A stretch of 64,000 nt of DNA from Verrucomicrobiota bacterium (GTDB lineage: Bacteria; Verrucomicrobiota; Verrucomicrobiia; JADLBR01). A program made the position numbers and the translations under genes. Shown here in pieces: positions 17,277 to 28,249 of this stretch. Position 1 is the stretch's first letter, and each line of letters begins with the position of its first letter. The notes under the pieces were generated by a model. The model had not been told where the DNA came from. It did no database searches and saw nothing but the letters and a program-made list of their open reading frames with translations. The stretch spans positions 62,001 to 126,000 of the forward strand of contig JAKQKQ010000259.1 of NCBI GenBank assembly GCA_029560585.1, read 5' to 3'.

Positions 17277-20200
17277 ATGAAAATGGACTTGAGCGACGCG
17301 CGCGGCAAAGGCCGGGCGCTGGTTGGCGCGCCGCCGAAACAGGGTCTTTATGATCCCTGGTTTGAGCACGAGGCGTGCGGTGTTGGCTTTGTGGTGGATA
17401 TCAAGGGCCGCAAGTCGCACAAGATTCTCCAGCAGGCGATTCAGGTGCTGAGGAACCTGGATCATCGTGGTGCCGCGGGCAGCGAGCCGAACACCGGAGA
17501 CGGCGCGGGGGTGCTGATGCAGATCCCCCACGCGTTCCTGAAGGATGCCTGCCAGAAGGTTCGCATAGCGCTGCCCGGGCCTTCCGAATATGGCTGCGGG
17601 CTCGTTTTTCTGCCGAGGAATCCGACCATCCGGCGCAAGCTGGAGGAGCGGTTGGAGCGGATCGTGCAGTCTGAGGGGCAGAGCTTCTTGGGCTGGCGCA
17701 CGGTTCCCTCGAATGGTTCGTCCCTCGGTGACACCGCGCGCTCGTGCGAGCCGTTCATCCGGCAGGTGTTCATCGGGCGCAACGCGAAACTGTCGGACGA
17801 TCTGGCCTTCGAGCGCAAGCTGTACGTGATCCGCAAGCGGGCGTACAGCGAGATCCGCGCGGCGGGCATGCAGGGCGGCGAATTCTGGTACATGCCGAGC
17901 CTCTCCGCGAAGACGCTGGTCTACAAGGGGATGCTTCTGACCGAGCAGTTGGCGGAGTATTTTCCGGATCTGCAGGATCCCGCGATGGAGACGGCGCTGG
18001 CGCTGGTCCACTCGCGATTCAGCACCAACACGTTCCCGAGCTGGGAGCGCGCGCACCCGTATCGGTACATGGCGCACAACGGTGAGATCAACACGCTGCG
18101 GGGAAACATCAACTGGATGCACGCGCGGGGCGCTTTGTTCGAGTCGGGGCTTTTCGGGGACGACATCCACAAGGTCCATCCCATCATCGACCCGAACGGC
18201 AGCGACTCGGCGATGTTTGACAACACGCTCGAGCTGCTCGTGCTGGCCGGTCGCTCCCTGCCGCACGCGATGATGATGATGATCCCGGAGCCGTGGTCGA
18301 GCCACCAGTCGATGGACGATGCGCGCCGGGCCTTTTACCAGTACCACAGCTGCCTCATGGAGCCGTGGGACGGTCCCGCGTCCATCGCGTTCACCGATGG
18401 CACGCAGATCGGCGCGGTGCTCGACAGGAACGGCCTGCGGCCCTCGCGGTACTACGTGACCGGGGACGACCGGGTGATCATGGCCTCCGAGGTCGGCGTG
18501 CTCGATGTCGAGCCGGAGAACGTCGTGCAGAAAGGGCGGCTCCAGCCTGGCCGGATGTTCCTCGTCGATACCGCGCAGGGGCGCATCATCGCCGACGAGG
18601 AGATCAAGGGGAAGATCTCCGCCGAACGCCCCTACCGCGTGTGGCTCAACGAGCACCTGGTGCACCTTGAAGACCTGCCGGGCGCGCCGGCGCTGCCGGA
18701 GCCGGACACCAAGACCCTGCGCCAGCGCCAGATCGCCTTCGGGTACACCTACGAGGACCAGAATATCCTTCTGGCGCCCATGGCCCGCGATGGCGTCGAG
18801 GCGATCGGGTCGATGGGGAACGACGCGGCGCTGGCCGTCCTCTCGGAAAAGCCGCGGGTGCTCTACGACTATTTCAAACAGCTCTTTGCCCAGGTGACCA
18901 ACCCCCCGATCGATTCGATCCGCGAGGAGCTCATCATTTCCGCGGAGACCCGGCTGGGCTCGGAGGGCAATCTGCTGAATCCGCAGCCCTCGGCGTGCCG
19001 GCGGGTCGAGCTCGAGTGGCCCATCTTGACCAATGAGGAGTTCGCGAAGATCCGGCGCCTTGATCTGCCCGGGTTCAAGCTCGGCGTCCTCCCGATTCTT
19101 TTCCGCGTGACGCGGGGTGAGAAGGGCCTGGCCAAGTCGCTGGAGGAACTCTGTATCATGGCGCGGCGAATGATCGAGGAGGAGGAGGTCAATCTCCTCA
19201 TCCTCAGCGACCGCGGGGTGAATCAGGATTACGCGCCCGTGCCGGCGCTATTGGCCGTGTCGGGGTTGCACCATTTTCTGATCCGTGAGGGGCTGCGCAC
19301 GCGGATCAGCATGGTGCTTGAGACGGGCGAGGCGCGCGAGGTCCACCATTTCTCGCTGCTGATCGGCTACGGCTGCAGCGCGGTCAATCCCTATCTCGCG
19401 TTCGAGACCGTGGACGAGATGATCCACGAGGGCCTGCTGCCGAACGTGAGCCACAAGGCGGCCTGTAAGAACATCGTGAAGGCTGCCTCGAAGGGCGTGA
19501 TCAAGGTCATGTCCAAGATGGGCATTTCCTCGATCCAGAGTTACCGCGGCGCCCAGGTGTTCGAGGCCGTGGGCCTGCGCCAGGATGTCATCGACAAGTA
19601 TTTCACGTGGACGCCGTCGCGCGTCGGGGGCGTTGGCCTGGACGTGATCGCGCAGGAGGTGCTGACGCGGCATCACGAGGCGTTTCCGGAACGGCCGGTC
19701 AACGGCCAGGTGCTTCCCGTCGGCGGCCAATACAAGTGGCGCGACGATGGTGAATCGCACCTGTTCAACCCGGAGACCATCCATCGGCTGCAGAAGGCGG
19801 TCCGCACGGGGAGCTACGCCGTGTACCAGGAGTACGCGAGGCTCATCAACGACCAGTCCAAGAAGCTGTGCACGCTCCGCAGCCTGCTTGAATTCAAGGG
19901 TGGCAACCCGATTCCGATCGACGAGGTCGAGCCGGTCGACAGCATCATGAGGCGGTTCAAGACCGGGGCGATGTCCTACGGCTCCATCAGCAAGGAGGCG
20001 CACGAGACGCTCGCGGTGGCGATGAACCGGATCGGCGGGAAATCCAACACGGGCGAGGGCGACGAGGATCCCATCCGCTACCGTCCGTTGCCCGATGGCG
20101 ACTCGATGAATTCCGCCATCAAGCAGGTGGCCTCGGGCCGGTTCGGCGTAACGAGCGAGTACCTGGTGAATGCGCGCGAATTGCAGATCAAGATGGCGCA

Positions 20201-21911
20201 GGGCGCGAAGCCGGGGGAGGGCGGCCAATTGCCCGGGACCAAGGTCTATCCCTGGATCGCCAAGACGCGGCACACGACCGCGGGGGTGGGTCTCATCTCC
20301 CCGCCGCCGCACCACGACATCTATTCCATCGAGGACCTCGCCGAGTTGATCCACGATCTTAAGAATGCCAACCGCTTGGCGCGGGTGAGCGTCAAGCTCG
20401 TGGCGGAAGTGGGGGTGGGGACCATCGCTGCCGGCGTGGCGAAGGCGCATGCCGACGTCGTGCTGATTTCGGGTCACGACGGGGGGACGGGCGCCTCGCC
20501 CCTCACCTCGATCAAGCATGCCGGCCTGCCGTGGGAGCTGGGCCTTGCCGAGACGCACCAGACCCTCGTGCTGAACAATCTTCGCGATCGCATCGCGGTC
20601 GAGACCGACGGCCAGCTGAAGACCGGGCGCGACGTGGCCATCGCGGCGCTGCTTGGGGCCGAGGAATTCGGTTTCGCCTCGGCCCCGTTGGTGGCTTCGG
20701 GGTGCATCATGATGCGCGCCTGCCATCTGAACACGTGCCCCGTGGGCGTGGCCACGCAGGACCCGCGCCTGCGCGCGAAGTTTTCGGGCAAGCCCGAGCA
20801 CGTCATAAATTTCATGCGCTTCGTCGCCACGGAATTGCGCGAGATCATGGCTGTGCTGGGTTTCCGGACCATCGAGGAGATGGTGGGTCGCGCCGACGTG
20901 CTCGAGGCCAAGCATGCGGTCGATCACTGGAAGGCCAAGGGCCTCGACTTCAGCAACATTCTCTACCAGCCGGACGTCGGCCCGGAGGTGGGGCGTTTCT
21001 GCAGGATCCCGCAGGATCATGGTCTGGACAAGTCGCTGGACATCACGGTGCTGCTCGACCTGTGCAAGCCCGCGATCGAGAGGGGCGAGAAGGTCGAGGC
21101 GGAGTTGCCGATCCGAAACGTCAATCGAGTGGTGGGCACCATCACCGGTGGCGAGATAACCAAGAAGTGGGGGGCCCAGGGGCTGCCCGACGACACCGTG
21201 CGCATCCATTTCAGGGGATCCGCGGGTCAGAGTTTTGGCGCATTCATGCCGAGGGGAATGACGTTTTCGCTCGAGGGCGACGCCAACGACTATCTGGGCA
21301 AGGGCCTTTCGGGGGGCAAGATCATCGTGTATCCGCCCGCCGGCAGCACGTTCAAATCGGAGGAGAACATCATCATCGGGAACGTGGCGTTCTACGGGGC
21401 CACGGGAGGCGAGGCGTACATCCGCGGCATGGCCGGCGAACGTTTCTGCGTCCGCAACAGCGGCGTGTGCGCGGTCGCGGAAGCCGTGGGCGATCACGGT
21501 TGCGAATACATGACGGGGGGGCGAGTGGTCGTGCTCGGCCCCACCGGCCGGAATTTTGCCGCCGGGATGTCGGGCGGCGTCGCCTATGTGCTGGACGAGG
21601 CGGACACATTCGCGCCCAACGTGAACACGCAGATGGTTGACCTGGAGAAGCTCGAAGATCCGGCCGAGATCGCCGAGGTCCGCGAGATGATCGAGCGGCA
21701 TGTGGCGCATACCGGCAGCGCCCGCGGCAAGCACGTGCTGGACAGATGGGACTCGCTCGTGCCCCGATTTGCGAAGGTGCTCCCGAGGGACTACAGGCGG
21801 ATGCTGGAGTGCATCAAGCGAGCACACGAACAGGGACTGACTGGCGAGGAGGCGATCATGGTCGCATTCGAGGAGAACGCCCGCGACCTTTCGCGCATCG
21901 GCGGCAACTGA
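17277..21911 (+). CDS. gltB: Glutamate synthase (NADPH) large subunit
   Basis: A 1544-residue enzyme that, with GltD, makes two glutamates from glutamine and 2-oxoglutarate. The N-terminal glutaminase domain begins after a propeptide: the nucleophile Cys is in [13 protein letters not shown] (about residue 34), which supports the ATG at 17277 rather than the TTG at 17202. The FMN synthase domain follows, with [18 protein letters not shown] and the 3Fe-4S cysteines in [15 protein letters not shown] (about residues 1143-1154). A C-terminal beta-helix domain completes the normal length. It is preceded by a sigma-54 promoter candidate and followed after 44 bases by gltD. Confidence 0.97.
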   Translation: MKMDLSDARGKGRALVGAPPKQGLYDPWFEHEACGVGFVVDIKGRKSHKILQQAIQVLRNLDHRGAAGSEPNTGDGAGVLMQIPHAFLKDACQKVRIALPGPSEYGCGLVFLPRNPTIRRKLEERLERIVQSEGQSFLGWRTVPSNGSSLGDTARSCEPFIRQVFIGRNAKLSDDLAFERKLYVIRKRAYSEIRAAGMQGGEFWYMPSLSAKTLVYKGMLLTEQLAEYFPDLQDPAMETALALVHSRFSTNTFPSWERAHPYRYMAHNGEINTLRGNINWMHARGALFESGLFGDDIHKVHPIIDPNGSDSAMFDNTLELLVLAGRSLPHAMMMMIPEPWSSHQSMDDARRAFYQYHSCLMEPWDGPASIAFTDGTQIGAVLDRNGLRPSRYYVTGDDRVIMASEVGVLDVEPENVVQKGRLQPGRMFLVDTAQGRIIADEEIKGKISAERPYRVWLNEHLVHLEDLPGAPALPEPDTKTLRQRQIAFGYTYEDQNILLAPMARDGVEAIGSMGNDAALAVLSEKPRVLYDYFKQLFAQVTNPPIDSIREELIISAETRLGSEGNLLNPQPSACRRVELEWPILTNEEFAKIRRLDLPGFKLGVLPILFRVTRGEKGLAKSLEELCIMARRMIEEEEVNLLILSDRGVNQDYAPVPALLAVSGLHHFLIREGLRTRISMVLETGEAREVHHFSLLIGYGCSAVNPYLAFETVDEMIHEGLLPNVSHKAACKNIVKAASKGVIKVMSKMGISSIQSYRGAQVFEAVGLRQDVIDKYFTWTPSRVGGVGLDVIAQEVLTRHHEAFPERPVNGQVLPVGGQYKWRDDGESHLFNPETIHRLQKAVRTGSYAVYQEYARLINDQSKKLCTLRSLLEFKGGNPIPIDEVEPVDSIMRRFKTGAMSYGSISKEAHETLAVAMNRIGGKSNTGEGDEDPIRYRPLPDGDSMNSAIKQVASGRFGVTSEYLVNARELQIKMAQGAKPGEGGQLPGTKVYPWIAKTRHTTAGVGLISPPPHHDIYSIEDLAELIHDLKNANRLARVSVKLVAEVGVGTIAAGVAKAHADVVLISGHDGGTGASPLTSIKHAGLPWELGLAETHQTLVLNNLRDRIAVETDGQLKTGRDVAIAALLGAEEFGFASAPLVASGCIMMRACHLNTCPVGVATQDPRLRAKFSGKPEHVINFMRFVATELREIMAVLGFRTIEEMVGRADVLEAKHAVDHWKAKGLDFSNILYQPDVGPEVGRFCRIPQDHGLDKSLDITVLLDLCKPAIERGEKVEAELPIRNVNRVVGTITGGEITKKWGAQGLPDDTVRIHFRGSAGQSFGAFMPRGMTFSLEGDANDYLGKGLSGGKIIVYPPAGSTFKSEENIIIGNVAFYGATGGEAYIRGMAGERFCVRNSGVCAVAEAVGDHGCEYMTGGRVVVLGPTGRNFAAGMSGGVAYVLDEADTFAPNVNTQMVDLEKLEDPAEIAEVREMIERHVAHTGSARGKHVLDRWDSLVPRFAKVLPRDYRRMLECIKRAHEQGLTGEEAIMVAFEENARDLSRIGGN

Positions 21912-21955
21912 GTCCACCCGAGAACCATAGGAACCGACAACCGAATCTCACGACG

Positions 21956-23440
21956 ATGGGCAAACCGACCGGATTCATCGAATACCTGCGCGAACTGCCT
22001 GTGGATCGGCCGCCGCTGGTCCGCATCGGCGACTGGAACGAGTTTCATCTCCACATGGAGGAGAAGAAGCTCCGGAATCAGGGCGCACGCTGCATGGATT
22101 GCGGCGTCCCGTTTTGCCACACCGGCAAACTGATAAGCGGCATGGCCGCCGGCTGTCCCGTCCACAACCTGATTCCCGAGTGGAACGACCTGGTGTATCG
22201 GGGTCTCTGGCGCGAGGCGCTCCAGCGCCTGCACAAGACCAATAATTTTCCCGAGTTCACCGGGCGGGTCTGTCCGGCGCCGTGCGAAGGGTCGTGCACC
22301 CTGGGCATCAACAGCCCGCCGGTCACCATCAAGAACATCGAGTGCAGCATCATCGACAAGGGCTGGGATGAGGGATGGGTCTTGCCCGAGCCCCCGAAAG
22401 TCCGCACTGGCAAGAGGGTGGCGGTCATTGGCTCTGGTCCGGCGGGGTTGGCCGCGGCCGCGCAATTGAACAAGGCGGGTCACTGGGTGAGCTTGTTCGA
22501 GCGGGCCGACCGCCCGGGCGGTCTGCTGATGTATGGCATCCCCAACATGAAGCTCGACAAGAAGGAGGTCGTGCTGCGCCGGATTGAGCTGATGCGGAAC
22601 GAGGGGATCAAATTCATCTGCGGCGCCAACGTGGGGGAGAACGTCGAGCCGGAGATTTTCCTGAAGGAATTTGACGCCACGATCATATGCACCGGCGCGA
22701 CCCAGCCGCGCGATCTTCCGGTCGAGGGCCGCAATCTCGCGGGCGTGCATTTTGCGATGGAGTATCTCGCGGGCAACACGAAGGCATTGCTTGCCGGGAC
22801 GCCGGACGCGAGCCCGATTCACGCGAGGGGCAAGGATGTCATCATCATCGGTGGTGGCGACACGGGCACGGACTGCGTGGGCTCCGCAATCCGCCAGGGC
22901 TGCAAGAGCGTCGCCCAGATAGAGATCCTCCCGCAGCCGCCGCAGGATCGCCAGCCGGATAATCCGTGGCCGGAGTGGCCCAAGGTCTACAGGATGGATT
23001 ATGGCCAGGAGGAGGCCGCGGCCAAGTTCGGCGCCGACCCGCGCACCTATGTCACCACGGTAAAGAAGCTTGTGGACGATGGCGGGGGCCGAGTGAAGGA
23101 ACTCATCACCGTGGAGATCCGGTGGGAGAAGAACGAGAAGGGTGCCTTCATCCCGAAAGAGATACCGGGGACGGAAAGGTCTCGTCCGGCGCAGCTGGTG
23201 CTGCTCGCGATGGGTTTTCTCGGCCCCGAGCAATCCTTGCTGAAGGACCTGAAGGTGGAAACCGATCCGCGCAGCAACATCAGGGCCGAATACGAGAAGT
23301 ACGCGACGAACATACAGGGCGTGTTTGCCGCCGGCGATTGCCGCCGCGGGCAGAGCCTGGTCGTGTGGGCCATCGAAGAAGGCCGGGGGGCCGCCCGTGA
23401 GTGTGATCGTTACCTGATGGGATCCACGGATCTGCCCTGA
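21956..23440 (+). CDS. gltD: Glutamate synthase small subunit
   Basis: A 494-residue FAD-containing partner of GltB that takes electrons from NADPH and passes them through iron-sulfur clusters. The cysteine motifs for two 4Fe-4S clusters are present near the N-terminus: CMDCGVPFC (about residues 42-50), followed by a CPVHNL segment, and CPAPCEGSC (about 104-112). Two dinucleotide-binding motifs follow: [21 protein letters not shown] for FAD (split here across residues 150-170) and [17 protein letters not shown] for NADPH. The C-terminal [19 protein letters not shown] is typical. The length is normal. Confidence 0.96.
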   Translation: MGKPTGFIEYLRELPVDRPPLVRIGDWNEFHLHMEEKKLRNQGARCMDCGVPFCHTGKLISGMAAGCPVHNLIPEWNDLVYRGLWREALQRLHKTNNFPEFTGRVCPAPCEGSCTLGINSPPVTIKNIECSIIDKGWDEGWVLPEPPKVRTGKRVAVIGSGPAGLAAAAQLNKAGHWVSLFERADRPGGLLMYGIPNMKLDKKEVVLRRIELMRNEGIKFICGANVGENVEPEIFLKEFDATIICTGATQPRDLPVEGRNLAGVHFAMEYLAGNTKALLAGTPDASPIHARGKDVIIIGGGDTGTDCVGSAIRQGCKSVAQIEILPQPPQDRQPDNPWPEWPKVYRMDYGQEEAAAKFGADPRTYVTTVKKLVDDGGGRVKELITVEIRWEKNEKGAFIPKEIPGTERSRPAQLVLLAMGFLGPEQSLLKDLKVETDPRSNIRAEYEKYATNIQGVFAAGDCRRGQSLVVWAIEEGRGAARECDRYLMGSTDLP

Positions 23441-23478
23441 CCGGTTAGGGGTCCCTGACCTTTGCGATCTTGATGCCG

Positions 23479-23503
23479 CATCCCGGTCTGGCGATCCGGG
23501 ATG
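23479..23503. terminator. Hairpin downstream of gltD
   Basis: CATCCCGG (23479-23486) and CCGGGATG (23496-23503) form a perfect 8-bp stem with a 9-base loop, 38 bases after the gltD stop. No U-run follows, so it may be a Rho-type 3' end or only a processing barrier. It contains the ATG at 23501, which argues against that codon as the start of the downstream ATPase. Confidence 0.4.
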
Positions 23504-23575
23504 GGGTCGCATGTGCGCCGTCGCAGGTCTTCCCAAAGGGCCTTTGCATGCTACGTTTTGGTGGCGGAGGGCATT

Positions 23576-25867
23576 TTGAACGACGGATATTGCATCATAC
23601 ATGATCTGGCCTCGGCGATGTCGGTGGATCCGGCGCTGAAGGCCGTGTGGCTGGACGCCCGGAACAAGAGGGTGTCGTTCGCTTTCGGGCCGGGCGTGGA
23701 TTCGACGAGTTCGCGCGAGCGGGTGGAGACAGTGATAGCGCGGCATCGGCCGGCGCACTTGCCGGAGTGTGCGGAGGGCGGTTGGCCGATCGTCTGCGAG
23801 GTGTGCGACCGCGGTATCTCACAGCCGATGCCCCCCGGCATCCGGTTGCTGAACATACCGGGCGCCGGGGTGATGCTGGAGAAGGAATCGTGTGTGACGG
23901 GCCCGCGGTTTTGGCGCTGGCACCAGATCAAATGGGTGAAGATCCGCCCCAGGCAGGTGCCCGCACCCTCGGAGCTAAAGGGCGAGGAGGTTTGGAAGTT
24001 CGCGCTCCTGGCGGCGGGGATCTGCGGCGTGGCGACGGCGATGGGATTCGGGATGGAGAAACTGGGGGGCGCGGTGTTGGCCCCATGGTCGGTGGCGGCG
24101 TATGCGGTGGGGTATATCGCGGGGGCGTGGTTTCCCGCGCAAGACGTGTGGGGGCTGCTCAAGAAGCGGGTTCTCGACGTGCATTTTCTGATGCTGGCGG
24201 TGGCTGCCGGCGCGGCGTTCATCGGTCATTGGTGGGAGGGGGCGGTGCTGCTGTTCCTGTTCTCTTTCAGCGATGCCCTTGAGGATCTGGCGCTGGCGCG
24301 GACCGAGCGGGAGATCCACGGGCTGTTTAAGGAGGCGCCGAAGGAGGCGACCGTGGTGGGTGCGGACGGTGCAGAGCGGCGGTTGCCGGTGGACAAACTG
24401 GAGGCTGGCATGCGGGTGCGGGTGCGGCCCGGGGAGCAGTTTCCGGTGGACGCGGAGGTGGTGAAGGGGAGCACGGCGGCGGACGAGTCGAACCTAACCG
24501 GTGAGTCTGTGCCGGTGGAAAAGCATGTGGGCGATGCCGTGTTCAGCGGCACGATGAACCAGTGGGGCTCGGTGGACTGCGCCGTGAAGAGGGCCGCGTC
24601 CGAGAGCGCCCTGGCGAAGATCATCCGCCTGATACGGGATGCGCAGGAGAGCAAGGCACCATCGCAACGATTCACGGATCGATTTGGGACTGGGTACACG
24701 TATGCGATTCTCGGGGCGACGCTCGTGATGTTCTTGGTATGGTGGCTCGGGATGGGCTTCCCGGCATTCACGCCGCCAGAGGGTGGGACATCGGCGTTCT
24801 ACCGGGCGATGACGTTGCTGGTGGTGGCGTCGCCATGCGCGCTGGTGCTGTCGATCCCGTCGGCGATCCTTGCGGGCATTGCGGCGGGAGCCCGGAGGGG
24901 CATCTTGTTTCGCGGCGGAGCGGCGATTGAGCGGTTGGCCGAGGTTCGGCGTGTGGCGCTGGACAAGACGGGGACGCTGACGACGGGCGAGCTACATGTG
25001 ATTGGGGTGGAGTCTCTTCCCCCTGGCAGGGAGTCCGACGTGCTTCGGGTTGCGGGGGCGTTGGCGCACCATTCCACCCATCCGGTTTCGCGCGCCATCG
25101 TCCGGGGTCTCGCGGAATCTGGCGGAGAGCTGGGGGACGCCGTCGGGTTTCGTGATGAGCCGGGGCTCGGTGTCAGCGGAGAAGTCGATGGCAAATCGGC
25201 GCGGCTGGGGCGGCGGGCGATGTTTTTGGGGCAGGATTGGGTGGATGGCGTTGCGATGGCGGAGGCCGGCGTGACGGAGACGATGGTGTCGTGCGGCGAA
25301 CTGCGGGGCAGGATACTTCTGAGGGACGAGGTCCGGCGCGCGAGCGCGCCCCTGTTGCGGCGGCTGGAGCGGGATGGGATTTCAGTGACGATGCTGACGG
25401 GCGATAGGGAGGAGGCGGCTCGGGTGGTGGCGGAGGACCTGGGTCTGCGCGAAGTCCAGACGGGCCTGAAGCCAGAGGACAAGGTTGCGACGATTCGCAA
25501 GTGGCAGGCGGCGGGAGAAAAGGTGGCTATGGTGGGCGACGGGGTGAATGACGCGCCGAGCCTCGCGGCGGCTGACGTGGCGGTAGGGATGGGGTTGCGC
25601 GGATCGGACGCAGTGCTTGAGCAGGCGGATGTCGTGCTGATGCAGGATCGTCTGGAGAACTTTAACATGGCCTACCACCTGAGCCGCCGCGCGCGGGCGA
25701 TCATCCGCCAAAATCTGGCGATCTCGCTGGCCGTGATCGCACTGCTGGTGGTGGGCGCGCTGTCGGGGACACTTCCCCTGACGCTGGGCGTCGTTGGCCA
25801 CGAGGGGAGCACCGTCGTCGTGGTGCTAAATAGCCTGCGATTACTGTTCTTCGTCGAGCGGGCGTGA
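23576..25867 (+). CDS. P1B-type metal-transporting ATPase, P1B-4-like
   Basis: About 763 residues, an integral-membrane metal exporter. The P-type signatures are complete: phosphorylation site DKTGTLTTG, HP motif HSTHPVSRAI, TGES actuator loop and the hinge GDGVNDAPSLAAADVAVGM. The metal site in the sixth helix is SPC (VVASPCALVLSIPS), not CPC, and a later helix carries GHEGSTVVVVLNSLRLL; this SPC plus HEG combination marks the P1B-4 (CoaT/CtpD-like) group linked to Co, Zn or Fe export. The first 130 residues resemble a heavy-metal-binding fold without the CxxC motif, though a CEVC occurs downstream. The start is uncertain: TTG at 23576 has GGAGGG just upstream; GTG at 23561 or ATG at 23501 are alternatives. 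Confidence 0.88.
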   Translation: MNDGYCIIHDLASAMSVDPALKAVWLDARNKRVSFAFGPGVDSTSSRERVETVIARHRPAHLPECAEGGWPIVCEVCDRGISQPMPPGIRLLNIPGAGVMLEKESCVTGPRFWRWHQIKWVKIRPRQVPAPSELKGEEVWKFALLAAGICGVATAMGFGMEKLGGAVLAPWSVAAYAVGYIAGAWFPAQDVWGLLKKRVLDVHFLMLAVAAGAAFIGHWWEGAVLLFLFSFSDALEDLALARTEREIHGLFKEAPKEATVVGADGAERRLPVDKLEAGMRVRVRPGEQFPVDAEVVKGSTAADESNLTGESVPVEKHVGDAVFSGTMNQWGSVDCAVKRAASESALAKIIRLIRDAQESKAPSQRFTDRFGTGYTYAILGATLVMFLVWWLGMGFPAFTPPEGGTSAFYRAMTLLVVASPCALVLSIPSAILAGIAAGARRGILFRGGAAIERLAEVRRVALDKTGTLTTGELHVIGVESLPPGRESDVLRVAGALAHHSTHPVSRAIVRGLAESGGELGDAVGFRDEPGLGVSGEVDGKSARLGRRAMFLGQDWVDGVAMAEAGVTETMVSCGELRGRILLRDEVRRASAPLLRRLERDGISVTMLTGDREEAARVVAEDLGLREVQTGLKPEDKVATIRKWQAAGEKVAMVGDGVNDAPSLAAADVAVGMGLRGSDAVLEQADVVLMQDRLENFNMAYHLSRRARAIIRQNLAISLAVIALLVVGALSGTLPLTLGVVGHEGSTVVVVLNSLRLLFFVERA

Positions 25868-26079
25868 GGGGACGGGTGCCACGGCTCTTGGCCATCCTTC
25901 GGGCGGGAGCGTCGGGTGGCTCGAAAGCATGTGCGGTGTCAGCCCACCGCCACCCGCCACAGGTGGCCCAGAGGAATTGGTATTTTCGGGTCAGCGCCGG
26001 CACTGGCGCGCCGGGGCGGTGTTAGCCAGAGTCGTCCACGCGCCGGATTATTCAGGGTGGAACTTTTGGGGGCGGGGCC

Positions 26080-26226
26080 GTTTTGGATTGCGGTGCAGAG
26101 CGGAGCGACGGCACCGCTTTTGCCTCCGGCGGAGCCGAAGCCGATGGCCCCGGCTCGCGCTTCGCGCGCTGCCAAAGCGGTGGCACCGTCCGGCGGTTGC
26201 CGGACTCTGCCACCGCAGCCCAAAAC
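26080..26226. repeat. Large imperfect inverted repeat
   Basis: A left arm beginning GTTTTGGATTGCGGTGCAGA (from about 26080) pairs imperfectly with a right arm ending near CCACCGCAGCCCAAAAC (to 26226), including ACGGCACCGCTTT against AAAGCGGTGGCACCGT. A small hairpin, CCGGCGGTTGCCGG, is inserted in the right arm. I see no gene in the rest of 25868-26401. Elements of this look recur in Verrucomicrobiota genomes from memory, which I cannot check here. Confidence 0.65.
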
Positions 26227-26401
26227 CCTCCCGGCCCGGACCCTGGGTCGGGGCACGATCCGCGCCCACGAACAGCGCCTGAAGTTCCTGGCTAGGAATC
26301 TGTCGGGCCAGGAGGGAGACCGAGGCGGGAGAACTCGCGCGCGCGATTCAAGACGCCTGCGAGGAGGCTCTTATGGCTCGTTATTAGGCATTCAGGAAGG
26401 G

Positions 26402-27058
26402 TCAATCCAGCGGGGTGATCTCGACTTTGCGGAAATGGACCTCGCCGCCCTCGGACTGGAGGGCGACGCGGCCCGCCATGACGGAGCAACCCGCGACCTC
26501 GTTGACCGTTTCTCCATTGATGACGAGGGTGAGTTTGTCGCCTTTGAATTGGATCTCGTAGCGATTCCATTCTCCCGGGGTCTTTTCGGCAGCCTTCGCC
26601 TTTTTGACGACCATCAGGTCGCCGCCTAGTTTGCTGCCGGTGATGCTCTTGGTGCGGTCGGCGGCACCGGCGAGCGTGAGGCCATGGAACGCGCAGATAT
26701 CGCCGGCGCTGCCGTTCATGAGCTGGGCCTCGTAGCACCGCGGGAGCATGCGGTCTTCCTTGGGCAGGCGGAGAAGGACGCCGCTATTTCCGGGTTTGGC
26801 ACCGGGGGCCCAGCGCCACTCCACGACGGCGCGGAAATCCGTGAATGATTCCTTTGTGCAGAGATAGCCCTGGGGTTCGCCCTTGCAGACCAGCAGGCCA
26901 TCCTTGACGCTCCAGACGTCTCCCATTTTCTTCTCGGCGTCGACGAGGAAGTACTCCCAGCCGGTGAGGTCCTTGCCGTTGAAGAGCTGGCGCGGTGTTT
27001 CCGCGGCGGGCGCGGTGGTCAGGGTGGCGAATAGTGCGAGTGCGATGCAGTGGCGCAT
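26402..27058 (-). CDS. DUF1080 (3-keto-disaccharide hydrolase-like) secreted protein
   Basis: A 218-residue exported protein with a signal peptide (about residues 1-18). The DUF1080 concanavalin-like fold is recognisable from QLFNGKDLTGWEYF through SGVLLRLPKED, the YEAQLMNG segment and the C-terminal GRVALQSEGGEVHFRKVEI. Members are lectin-like jelly rolls; some hydrolyse 3-keto-glycosides made by Gfo/Idh/MocA-type oxidoreductases, which fits the two such genes in this window. A very good ribosome site (AAGGAG) lies on the minus strand before the ATG. It is divergent from the ThuA gene with 128 bases between. Confidence 0.92.
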   Translation of the reverse strand: MRHCIALALFATLTTAPAAETPRQLFNGKDLTGWEYFLVDAEKKMGDVWSVKDGLLVCKGEPQGYLCTKESFTDFRAVVEWRWAPGAKPGNSGVLLRLPKEDRMLPRCYEAQLMNGSAGDICAFHGLTLAGAADRTKSITGSKLGGDLMVVKKAKAAEKTPGEWNRYEIQFKGDKLTLVINGETVNEVAGCSVMAGRVALQSEGGEVHFRKVEITPLD

Positions 27059-27186
27059 GGTGTTTTCTCCTTGGCTGCAGCATGGCAGGTCCATCGGGCC
27101 CTGACAACCGGAATGGGCCCTGTCTGGTTGCGGGTTGCATCGCGCGGGCGCCGGCGCAACATGGTGGCACAACCTGGAGGTTTGGC

Positions 27187-28194
27187 ATGAGGCAATGGGT
27201 GCGCAGGGTTTGCATGACGGCGGCGGGTTTGGCGTGTGCGGTCGCCCCGGTTTCTGCCGCGGAGAAAGTGGCGGCGCTGATCGTGGATGGCCAGAACAAC
27301 CACGACTGGAAGGCGTGCACGCCGATACTGAAGTGGGTGTTGGAGGACAGCGGCCGATTCACGGTGCAGGTGTCAACGACGCCACCGGAGGCACCGAAAA
27401 AGCCGCAGCCCCCGAAGGGCAAGCCGACGCCGGAGCAACAGGCCGCGCACGCGGCCGCCATCGCGAAGTGGGAGGCCGAAAAGGCCGGGCATTCGGTGGC
27501 GGTGGCGCAGCAGTGGGACGCGTGGCGACCGAGGTTCAAGGACTATGGCGTGGTGGTTTGCAATTACACGGGCGACGCCTGGCCGGAGGCGGTGAGGAGA
27601 GATTTCGTGGAGTACGTGCGGAATGGCGGGGGTGTAGTGATCGTGCACGCCGCGGACAATGCCTTCCCGGATTGGCCGGAGTACAATGAGATCATCGGGG
27701 TCGGCGGGTGGGGCGGGCGGAACGAGAAGTCTGGGCCGATGGTGCGATGGCGGGACGGCAAGATCGTGATGGATGCGAGTCCCGGTCCGGGCGGAACCCA
27801 CGGTGCGCAACACGAGTACGTTCTTGAGGCGAGGGAACCGGATCATCCGATCATGAGGGGCCTGCCCTCGCGGTGGCGGCACGCCAAGGATGAGCTCTAT
27901 GCGAAGCTGAGGGGACCGGCGAAGAACATGACGGTGCTGGCGACGGCCTATTCCGCGCCGGACACCCGCGGCACCGGTGAGCATGAGCCGATGCTGATGA
28001 CCATCGCATTTGGGAAGGGCAGGGTGTTCCACACGGCGCTGGGGCACGGTCCGGAGGCGATGTCCGGGCTCGGTTTTCAGGTGACATTGGCGCGGGGAGC
28101 GGAGTGGGCGGCGACCGGCAAGGTCACCCTTCCGGGGCCGAAGGCCGGGGCTTTGCCCGAGGATACGGCCGCGGTGAGGCCGATGCCTCAATGA
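27187..28194 (+). CDS. ThuA-like domain protein, exported
   Basis: A 335-residue protein with a signal peptide (about residues 1-24). The glutamine-amidotransferase-like ThuA fold is visible: AALIVDGQNNHDW, VVVCNYTGDAWPE, GGGVVIVHAADNAFPDW, HPIMRGLP and GKGRVFHTALGHGPEAM. A Pro/Lys- and Ala-rich insertion (about residues 65-95) interrupts the early part. ThuA proteins were linked to trehalose utilisation and keto-sugar metabolism; the chemistry is not settled. GGAGG before the ATG sets the start. It is divergent from DUF1080 and convergent with the following oxidoreductase. Confidence 0.9.
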   Translation: MRQWVRRVCMTAAGLACAVAPVSAAEKVAALIVDGQNNHDWKACTPILKWVLEDSGRFTVQVSTTPPEAPKKPQPPKGKPTPEQQAAHAAAIAKWEAEKAGHSVAVAQQWDAWRPRFKDYGVVVCNYTGDAWPEAVRRDFVEYVRNGGGVVIVHAADNAFPDWPEYNEIIGVGGWGGRNEKSGPMVRWRDGKIVMDASPGPGGTHGAQHEYVLEAREPDHPIMRGLPSRWRHAKDELYAKLRGPAKNMTVLATAYSAPDTRGTGEHEPMLMTIAFGKGRVFHTALGHGPEAMSGLGFQVTLARGAEWAATGKVTLPGPKAGALPEDTAAVRPMPQ

Positions 28195-28249
28195 TCAGTC
28201 GATCGACGGGTCGTCGATGCGCTTGCCATCCCTGATGGCGACATGCGTC

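Noticed and set aside
19248-21917. 889-residue open frame on the - strand opposite gltB
   Set aside because: Long antisense frame created by high GC and codon bias; the plus strand codes for gltB with complete active-site motifs.
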